A stretch of 49,506 bases of DNA, taken from positions 1-49,506 of the forward strand of contig LJNK01000018.1 of assembly GCA_001303025.1 (NCBI GenBank). Direction: 5' to 3'. The DNA is from Deltaproteobacteria bacterium SG8_13 (GTDB lineage: Bacteria > Desulfobacterota > Desulfobacteria > Desulfobacterales > SG8-13). Positions 44,212-49,506 of the stretch are shown here, one piece after another. The position numbers were made by a program, and so were the translations under genes. Numbering within the stretch: the stretch's first letter is position 1; the number at the start of each line of letters is the position of its first letter. The notes under the pieces were generated by a model, which ran no database searches, was not told where the DNA came from, and worked only from the letters and a program-made list of their open reading frames with translations.

Positions 44212-44946
44212 TCAGGCGGTTGGATTTCGGGCTGCCGCGATGGCGTCGGCCAGGCGCAGGGCACCGGTATACAGGGCTTTGCCGGTGATCACGCCGACAA
44301 CACCCACAGCTTCGAGCGGCAGCAGGTGCTGGATATCTGCCAGCGACGACACCCCTCCGGATGCCACCACCGGAATCGAGATGGCCTGGGCCAGTTTGCG
44401 GGTTTCTTCGATATTCGGCCCGGTCTGCATGCCGTCGCGATGAATGTCGGTAAAATTGATCGCCGCGACTCCGGTAGCCTCGAATCGCCTGGCCAGGTCC
44501 ACGGCGCGGGTGCGGGTGGTCTCCACCCACCCTTCAATGGCCACCAGCCCCTCCCTGGCGTCAATGGCCACCACAATGCGATCCGGGTAGGCCCGGCAGC
44601 ATTCGACGACCAGCTCCGGATTGCGAATGGCTTCGGTTCCGATGATGACCCTGTCGGCACCGGCCTGCACGTAGCGATCCACCGCGCTGCGCTCACGGAT
44701 ACCGCCGCCGACCTGAATGGGAACAGCGATGCTTTGGATCATGCGTTCAATAACCGGCAGGTTTTTCGGTATTTTCTCAAACGCGCCGTCCAGGTCGACC
44801 ACATGGATGCGCTCGGCACCTTCCTGCTGCCACCTTCTCGCCATGGCGATCGGGTCGTCTGAAAATACGGTCTCCTTCTCCTTGCGCCCCTGCAGCAACC
44901 GCACACACTTTCCGTCCTTGATGTCGACTGCCGGAATGATGACCAC
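44212..44946 (-). CDS. hisA: 1-(5-phosphoribosyl)-5-[(5-phosphoribosylamino)methylideneamino] imidazole-4-carboxamide isomerase
   Basis: A 244-aa HisA, the ProFAR isomerase of histidine synthesis. The first catalytic Asp is Asp8 in IPAVDIKDGKCVRL. HVVDLDGAF, PIQVGGGIR, VVAIDAREG (second Asp) and ASGGVSSLADI match the (beta/alpha)8 barrel motifs. It lies 84 nt downstream of hisB on the same strand. hisH, which often lies between hisB and hisA, is absent here, as is hisF. Confidence 0.96.
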   Translation of the reverse strand: MVIIPAVDIKDGKCVRLLQGRKEKETVFSDDPIAMARRWQQEGAERIHVVDLDGAFEKIPKNLPVIERMIQSIAVPIQVGGGIRERSAVDRYVQAGADRVIIGTEAIRNPELVVECCRAYPDRIVVAIDAREGLVAIEGWVETTRTRAVDLARRFEATGVAAINFTDIHRDGMQTGPNIEETRKLAQAISIPVVASGGVSSLADIQHLLPLEAVGVVGVITGKALYTGALRLADAIAAARNPTA

Positions 44947-45030
44947 TTCTGCAAACCCTTTCAGGAAAAACGAGGCCCGATTGTCGCGGATAATTGCACG
45001 AGTCGAAGGGGGTGCACAGCAGACCGCCGT

Positions 45031-45621
45031 TTACAAACTGCCCTTGGTCGAGCGCACCCCGCGGATACGGCTGTCAACGGAAGCAGCCCGGCTGATGGCC
45101 CTGCCGGTTGCCTTGAAGATCGCTTCCAGAACATGGTGTTCATTTTCGCCGTAAGAGACATTGATGTGCAGGTTCAGCCCGCATCGGGTGGTAAAGGCCC
45201 GGAAAAACTCCTTGGTCAATGCCGCATCGAAATGTTTGCCGGTGCCGGAAGTCAGCCCCGCATTGAACACCAGATAGGGCCGGTTGGACAAATCGACCGT
45301 AACGGCCGCCAGGGCATCGTCCATCGGTGTTACCGCATGCCCGAATCTCACAATGCCTGCCCGGTCTCCGAGCGCTTTGCCGAACGCGTCGCCCAACACC
45401 AGGCCGATGTCTTCCACCGTGTGGTGAAAGTCGACCTGCAGGTCCCCTTTGGCCGACAGGGTCAGGTTGAAAAAGCCGTGGACGGTGAACAGCGTCAACA
45501 TGTGGTCGAAAAAGGGTATCCCGCTGTCGATATCATGGGTTCCGTCACCGTCGAGTGCCAGAGAAATGCGAATGTCTGTTTCCTTTGTCCGGCGTTCCGC
45601 CTTGGCTGATCGCTTCGTCAT
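45031..45621 (-). CDS. hisB: Imidazoleglycerol-phosphate dehydratase
   Basis: A 196-aa HisB dehydratase without a fused phosphatase. It has the duplicated metal-binding halves: DGDGTHDIDSGIPFFDHML with HHTVEDIG in the first and KHFDAALTKEFFRAF with ENEHHVLEAIFKA in the second. It catalyses dehydration of imidazole-glycerol phosphate in histidine synthesis. It is followed by hisA. Confidence 0.96.
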   Translation of the reverse strand: MTKRSAKAERRTKETDIRISLALDGDGTHDIDSGIPFFDHMLTLFTVHGFFNLTLSAKGDLQVDFHHTVEDIGLVLGDAFGKALGDRAGIVRFGHAVTPMDDALAAVTVDLSNRPYLVFNAGLTSGTGKHFDAALTKEFFRAFTTRCGLNLHINVSYGENEHHVLEAIFKATGRAISRAASVDSRIRGVRSTKGSL

Positions 45622-45719
45622 GCCCCTTTCCTTTTTTGGGTGTAACGATCGGCATGCTGGGGTGCAGCAGCCGCGTCAATTTGTCAAACCGGCCTTTACG
45701 GCGCGGCGAATTCTCATGC

Positions 45720-45749
45720 GATATACGCGATCAAACCGGCTGCCGTCAA
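45720..45749 (-). promoter_or_regulatory. Probable sigma-70 promoter for hisB-hisA
   Basis: On the minus strand TTGACG (45749-45744), an 18-nt spacer and TATATC (45725-45720), about 95 nt before the hisB ATG. Confidence 0.5.
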
Positions 45750-45791
45750 GCTTTGATTCCCGAAGGTGCAACAGATGAGGGCTTTGAGATG

Positions 45792-45866
45792 GAAAACAAA
45801 AAGCGCAAGGAGATATGGAAGGCTCTGGGACCTCCCGGCCCTTGCGGATACCGGTCTCCTTGCGCT
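45792..45866 (-). terminator. Large-loop terminator-like hairpin upstream of hisB
   Basis: On the minus strand AGCGCAAGGAGA (45866-45855) pairs perfectly with TCTCCTTGCGCT (45813-45802), with a 41-nt loop, and is followed by TTTTGTTTT. No minus-strand gene precedes it. It either ends a small RNA or acts as a conditional terminator before hisB. Confidence 0.5.
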
Positions 45867-45906
45867 GTGAGGAGGAAAGATGAATGCAGAACTCACGCAT
45901 CTTTCT

Positions 45907-45939
45907 GAACAGCCGGGTTAGTTGCTGTTCAAAATTATA
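45907..45939 (-). promoter_or_regulatory. TATAAT box with overlapping inverted repeat
   Basis: On the minus strand a consensus TATAAT lies at 45939-45934. Immediately downstream is GAACAGC (45907-45913) with its exact inverse GCTGTTC (45924-45930), 10 nt apart, covering the expected start point. The -35 region is weak. It could be an operator or the first hairpin of a short transcript. Confidence 0.35.
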
Positions 45940-46164
45940 GACCGCCGAAAACCAAAAAAGTTACAGCCTGGCGGTTATTTTATCTGGCGGGCCGTGTCGT
46001 TCGACCTTGCTGTCCGGCCGAAAGCGTCTGCTGTGAGATTTGCTTTCGAATATTGGGCAACAAACTTCACAGCCTTCCGGAATGCTGATCCGAGCCGGCA
46101 GCCAGATGATGGACTAACTATCTGATATATATACGAAAATATAGTTCAACCGATTGGGCTCCAA

Positions 46165-46180
46165 CGGCACATTTTTTGCG
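46165..46180 (+). promoter_or_regulatory. Sigma-54-type (-24/-12) promoter
   Basis: CGGCACATTTTTTGCG on the plus strand matches TGGCAC-N5-TTGC with GG at 46166-46167 and GC at 46178-46179, exactly 12 nt apart as the consensus requires. Transcription would start near 46191, about 48 nt before the ATG of the DUF5658 gene. Confidence 0.6.
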
Positions 46181-46238
46181 TAGGCTTTCATGTCGTAGCG
46201 GTTCGATAGGCGATTGGCCTTCAGCGGCAGGTTGGGCC

Positions 46239-46820
46239 ATGATCAAGGGACGGGGCACAGAAAGGGGTACTCTGGCGTTGGAAAAACAAAACATCGCCGT
46301 ACGGCGCAGATCGCTTGTGCCCTGGCAGAATACCGCCACGGTCCACAAAAAACCGCACTACCGGTTGAATCTGGACCGCAGAACCGGTGTCGAGCGGCGG
46401 AACATGAAAAGGGGTTCAGGGCTGAGGCATCTGATGTTTGGAAGGCGCCAACAGGTGCGGCGCAGGATCGACCGGGATCGGGTCCTTTACCTGGATCGCT
46501 ACAGTAAAACCATTTTCAGGCTGATCGTGCTGATCCTGATTTTCAGCGTGCTGGACGCATTTTTAACCCTGCTGCTGATCGATCACGGTGCCGTTGAGCT
46601 CAATCCGCTGATGGCCTTCTACCTGGATATCGGCCCGGCACCATTCGTGGCGGTAAAATACACGCTGACCAGTTTGTCGATCTTCGTGCTGCTGGTTTAC
46701 AGCAACAATTCAATCAAGAGCCTGAAAATATACACCCGGTCGATGTTTTCCATCATTTCCCTCACTTTTGCAGGGGTGATCGCCTGGCAGCTCTTTCTGG
46801 TGTATCGGGTTGTTTTCTGA
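46239..46820 (+). CDS. DUF5658-type membrane protein
   Basis: A 193-aa protein. Residues 1-90 are basic and soluble, with DRRTGVERR and FGRRQQVRRRIDRDR repeats. Three or four helices follow (IFRLIVLILIFSVLDAFLTLLLIDHG, then VELNPLMAFYLDIGP, AVKYTLTSLSIFVLL, and a last helix). The L-D-A-x-x-T-x5-H-G-x-x-E-L-N-P pattern is that of DUF5658. Function is unknown. It sits behind a sigma-54 promoter and is the last host-like gene before the AT-rich segment. Confidence 0.8.
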   Translation: MIKGRGTERGTLALEKQNIAVRRRSLVPWQNTATVHKKPHYRLNLDRRTGVERRNMKRGSGLRHLMFGRRQQVRRRIDRDRVLYLDRYSKTIFRLIVLILIFSVLDAFLTLLLIDHGAVELNPLMAFYLDIGPAPFVAVKYTLTSLSIFVLLVYSNNSIKSLKIYTRSMFSIISLTFAGVIAWQLFLVYRVVF

Positions 46821-46895
46821 AGTGAAAGCTGCGCCGGGCGGCATTCCGATACAACCGGATATCGGGCACCTGCCTGACAGGGAAGATGAATGAGA

Positions 46896-46912
46896 TGGTG
46901 GAGATGATCGGG
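46896..46912. repeat. Left copy of a tRNA-Ala 3'-end sequence (att-like)
   Basis: TGGTGGAGATGATCGGG is identical to the last 17 bases of the window and, read on the minus strand, is a tRNA-Ala 3' end with CCA. It may extend two further bases (AT). No tRNA body is attached here. Confidence 0.65.
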
Positions 46913-47915
46913 ATTGTCAGTCTTCTCCGAGAGACCTCCAAAACCCGCTAAGTTACTGACTTTCCAGTTTTACCTACTTTCTGCAATCAACGAAATTAGT
47001 ACCTGATTTCCGTACACAAATCATCAGCCTGAATGTCAATCCTGAAAGGAGGTGAGGCCATGGAGAGACGCGCTATTTTCATCGCGGAGGTCGCCCTATG
47101 GATAGCCATTGTGGGAACCGTCCTACCCTAAACCCCCGCCTGTAGTCTAATCCCAACGCCTAAAAACTCTTAAGTAGCTTATAGACAAGTGGCCGCCGAG
47201 CCAGAGGGGCGGAGTTCGCCCTTCTGCGCTCTGACCTAAAGTTGAATTTACAGATATGGAAAGTAAATTAAAACTTCGCTTGACAGTATAATATCACAAC
47301 ATTTTGAAGACATTTAACAGTGCAGATATGTTGAAGATATTTAAGGTTTTAGGGCGGTTCAAGATCTTTTGATATATCAGCAGCTGTACGGCGTCGACAA
47401 ATAGCGTATTATGATTTGGTTGTTTGAAACGCTCTGGGTGACCGGACGAGAATACAACCGGGCCAACGCAAAGGTGAAGTTTAGTGATGACTGCGAAAAA
47501 GCCTAAAATGGCGTCTTCCCTGTCCGCATTTACGCAGTTGGTTAACCAGCCCTCTGCTTGCTCTGTTCATCCTACTCGAGGTGCTGCCCAATGCTGATAG
47601 GGATCGCACTTGTGGCCAAACCTCGAAACCGGGCCTTGGTTGTCGAAATACCTAAAGATGTATTTCTTTCTGCTCATGCACTGACCTGCCGGTAGTCTCG
47701 ACTACAAAGGCTACATCAATGAAGGAAAAAACCAAGTTTCCGCTCTCCAAAAGCATCGGATAGCCATGACCACATCATCATAAAGATTCCAGCGATGAAA
47801 ATGATCCCAAACGCTATAAGAGTAAATATTTAAATGTTTGAGTCTTTCTTACTGTTGAGTGGATTATTTATCCTGTGGTTTTTGAGACAGTTTACAGATA
47901 GTAAATAAAAAAATT
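46913..47915. other. AT-rich, mostly non-coding segment with small frames
   Basis: About 1 kb. Seen here: a 23-codon peptide frame at 47060 with a strong ribosome site; a GC-rich hairpin at 47201-47223; a TATAAT box at 47287; weak 31- and 34-codon frames at 47411-47506 and 47591-47695 without ribosome sites; and a minus frame of 21 codons (47781-47716) that continues a membrane-helix pattern. No complete gene of normal length and no integrase is present. Confidence 0.5.
47060..47131 (+). CDS. Putative 23-residue hydrophobic peptide
   Basis: ATG 47060 follows AAGGAGGTGAGGCC, an almost perfect ribosome site. The peptide MERRAIFIAEVALWIAIVGT ends in VLP and has a basic start and one membrane-length hydrophobic stretch. 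It could be a small membrane protein or a leader peptide. No downstream gene on the same strand is evident. Confidence 0.4.
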   Translation: MERRAIFIAEVALWIAIVGTVLP

Positions 47916-48425
47916 TCATATGGCACTGTGCGCGCCCTTGTCTGGATTTTGCGCCCCAGGCTTTCCAAAAATCAGTCCATAAATGAATGACGGAATACAG
48001 AAATCGGTAAATGTAGGAACCGCAGCGGCTGCGACCAATGAAAATCCAAAAAACTGGCCAACAAAAGGGAAACCGTTGTGAAAGGCTATAATTGTTATTA
48101 TGAGATAGATCGTAGCCACCCCACATGCGAAGCGTCTCGGTGCTTGAGCAGGGGGTAATCTCCGGGTTCCAACGATGTGGCGAATGCCATAGTTGTATAT
48201 GGTCTCAAAGGGATGGCCACGTAATATTGCACCTAAGGCAGCGAATGGTAAAAGAATCATCAAGGCCAGTTCAGATTGGTAAAATGTTGCAATACCTGTC
48301 CATACCATGCACATTGCGGGAGCAAGACGCAGCCATGGGCCAACTTCGGCCAAATCAGAATCACTTAACCCCAGGTATCCCTGCGCTTCAATGCGTTTTC
48401 GTGTTGTTGAGGAAACAGAATTCAT
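47916..48425 (-). CDS. DUF4395-like small membrane protein
   Basis: A 169-aa protein with three or four membrane helices. The ATG at 48425 has GGTGG and AAAG upstream. It starts SVSSTTRKRIEAQGYLGLSDSDLAEVGPW, followed by hydrophobic segments (FYQSELALMILLPFAALGAIL, VATIYLIITIIAF, FSLVAAAAVPTFTDFCIPSF). The DUF4395 pattern of an F-x-D-x-C-I-x-S-F motif near the C-terminus is present. Function is unknown; relatives occur in thiol or rhodanese-linked contexts. Base composition is lower in GC than the core genes. Confidence 0.7.
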   Translation of the reverse strand: MNSVSSTTRKRIEAQGYLGLSDSDLAEVGPWLRLAPAMCMVWTGIATFYQSELALMILLPFAALGAILRGHPFETIYNYGIRHIVGTRRLPPAQAPRRFACGVATIYLIITIIAFHNGFPFVGQFFGFSLVAAAAVPTFTDFCIPSFIYGLIFGKPGAQNPDKGAHSAI

Positions 48426-48485
48426 CTTTCCACCTCCAGTAATATTGTTTGATTATTCAGTCACTCTTTACACTTTCAATTCTAT

Positions 48486-48707
48486 TCAGCTCTTACCTGA
48501 GGCAAGAGCTTTAACAGCCTCAGCAGTTAGTGCATTTCCACCGATTCCCCAGTTACCACTTTTCACCTCATCAATTACGACCCATGTGACTTGGCGCATG
48601 TTTTCACCTTCGATAGAAACCATTGTATCCGTGAGCTTTTGAACCATTTCCTTCTTCTGGGCCTCTGAAAATACGCCTTCAATTACCTTCACATTGACTA
48701 ATGGCAT
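48486..48707 (-). CDS. 4-oxalocrotonate tautomerase family protein
   Basis: A 73-aa protein. It starts MPLVNVKVIEGVFSEAQKKEM: the catalytic amine would be Pro1 after Met removal, and the family helix and W-x-V-I-D-E strand follow. The ATG at 48707 has GGAG. Family members catalyse keto-enol tautomerisation or dehalogenation, but substrate choice cannot be told. It is 60 nt upstream of the DUF4395 gene on the same strand. Confidence 0.9.
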   Translation of the reverse strand: MPLVNVKVIEGVFSEAQKKEMVQKLTDTMVSIEGENMRQVTWVVIDEVKSGNWGIGGNALTAEAVKALASGKS

Positions 48708-49447
48708 TAGATTTCTCCTAACATTTATTTGGGAAACACTTTTTTGCGAGGCAACGATGCCAAGCGGAGAGCTGCTTGTTTGTTAATCCACCAGTTTAAC
48801 TGATACCGGCACCGCTCCAGTGATGGTGCGATATTCCGCCCTATTACGAAATATCCATTAAGTTTGTCTGAACCTGTCTACTAGCTGTTCAGCCAATGAT
48901 ATAAAAAAGCGAAATTTTGTAGTTAATTGTTAAAGGGTACCAGAAACTCGTATCACACAATTGACGGCCGCGAAGACAGCCTAAAAATGAAGGAATAAGG
49001 AAATGAATATGATGGGCTTCGTTACGAGTTTCATTTTCTTCAGGTAGAAGCTAATACCACAAAGTAGCATGTAAATAGGGAAGGATAAAAAATAAATTTT
49101 ATAATTTCAAAATTTTACATACGTAAGCCTGTAAATGCCATACTTGGACATTAAGGGCACCATGCAAGTACCCTGTCTGCTGAATTGGCGAAGGCTTAAA
49201 GAAGAGGTTATTACCATAATCACTAAACACACGAATTTTGGCTGGGTTTTAATATGCAATGGGTATCGCTAATTATAACATAGAGTTAAAAGGGTGTGCC
49301 TTCTTGCCAGTACCAAAACTTTCGCCAAATTCCACATAGGTAGATGATATGTAGTTTGTCAGACTTCTTTTAAACTCATATTTTGGCATATAAGATCATA
49401 TTAAAATTTTACAGGTAATCGTTGACTAATGTTTGCCAAAAACAGAA
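48708..49447. other. 740-nt AT-rich non-coding stretch
   Basis: No frame of convincing length or codon use is seen. A 14-codon plus-strand frame at 49003-49047 with a moderate GGAA site (MNMMGFVTSFIFFR) is the only small candidate. Poly-A/T tracts are abundant. Confidence 0.5.
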
Positions 49448-49472
49448 AGAGCCGGCTTTTTACACCGGCTCT
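49448..49472 (-). terminator. Rho-independent terminator after the partial tRNA
   Basis: On the minus strand AGAGCCGG (49472-49465) and CCGGCTCT (49455-49448) form an 8-bp stem, then TTCTGTTTTT. It is 17 nt past the tRNA 3' end at 49490. Confidence 0.75.
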
Positions 49473-49489
49473 AACTATCTGAAATTATT

Positions 49490-49506
49490 TGGTGGAGATG
49501 ATCGGG
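49490..49506 (-). tRNA. 3' end of a tRNA gene, probably tRNA-Ala (partial)
   Basis: The last 17 bases read, on the minus strand, CCCGATCATCTCCACCA. This fits the T-stem 3' half, the CATCTCC acceptor strand, the discriminator A and an encoded CCA, as in tRNA-Ala. The rest of the gene would lie beyond the window. A terminator follows at 49448-49472. The window end prevents a firm identification. Confidence 0.5.

Noticed and set aside
45789..45921. Two overlapping short plus frames, 39 codons at 45789 and 13 codons at 45880 (the latter with GGAGG)
   Set aside because: They lie over the inverted repeats of the terminator-like unit and in different frames; the second has a good ribosome site but encodes only 13 residues and no downstream gene is near.
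47201..47223. GC-rich hairpin in the AT-rich segment as a terminator
   Set aside because: The stem is good but no T run follows on either strand and no gene ends nearby.

Overview
The window reads as a chromosomal segment of a Desulfobacterota (deltaproteobacterial) genome, most likely Desulfobacterales. This is inferred from gene families and gene order, not from a marker search. The supporting features are a GC-rich core, a dnaG-rpoD pair, a ferritin-like protein and small zinc-ribbon proteins typical of anaerobes, a TatT-type TRAP transporter, bactofilins, UPF0280, and many conserved proteins that look like sulfate-reducer families. From 1 to about 46.8 kb it is dense housekeeping DNA. From about 46.9 kb to the end it becomes clearly AT-rich and gene-poor.

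Layout. 1-8163 (minus): partial TPR/amidase-like protein, mutS, a LapA-domain protein, UPF0280, a dGTPase-like HD protein overlapping an ATP-grasp protein, a Mut7-C protein and a DUF1232/J-domain protein. 8564-11947 (minus): a ketopantoate-reductase-like gene and a PAS hybrid histidine kinase. 12213-18124 (minus): one probable operon of two bactofilins, a TatT lipoprotein, the TRAP P, Q and M components and a peptidase-MA-like protein, closed by a good terminator at 12065-12106. 18256-22376 (plus): a secreted PCMT, a large membrane protein with a spermidine-synthase-like domain, a small unknown and a periplasmic family-3 binding protein. 22422-34714 holds mixed genes: cytidylate-kinase-like, two alpha/beta hydrolases, ferritin-like, a NupC/CNT transporter with an altered base-binding motif, methyltransferase, TPR, Nudix, PQQ-type sugar dehydrogenase lipoprotein, a YbdL-type aminotransferase, a triple zinc-ribbon protein and a thioredoxin/thioredoxin-reductase fusion. 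34981-45621: a LOG-like protein, then on the minus strand hisB-hisA, dnaG-rpoD, tRNA(CAT), a NIF3-like protein, a C4 zinc-ribbon coiled coil, the RNase P RNA, an HPr-fusion protein and ispD. 46239-46820 is a DUF5658 membrane protein behind a sigma-54-type promoter.

The last 2.6 kb (46896-49506) is bounded by two copies of a 17-nt sequence equal to a tRNA-Ala 3' end. The right copy appears to be the end of a real tRNA gene running off the window. Between them lie a DUF4395 protein, a 4-oxalocrotonate-tautomerase-like protein, a 23-residue hydrophobic peptide and otherwise little coding DNA. This looks like a small or decayed integrated islet.

The observations most worth following are the tRNA-bounded islet, a dnaG leader that can fold to hide its own ribosome-binding site, an unexplained promoter/terminator unit upstream of hisB, the CNT transporter with a changed base-recognition motif, and the HPr domain fused to an unknown 330-residue domain next to rnpB. 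I did not find CRISPR arrays, complete insertion sequences, or an obvious defence or biosynthetic system.
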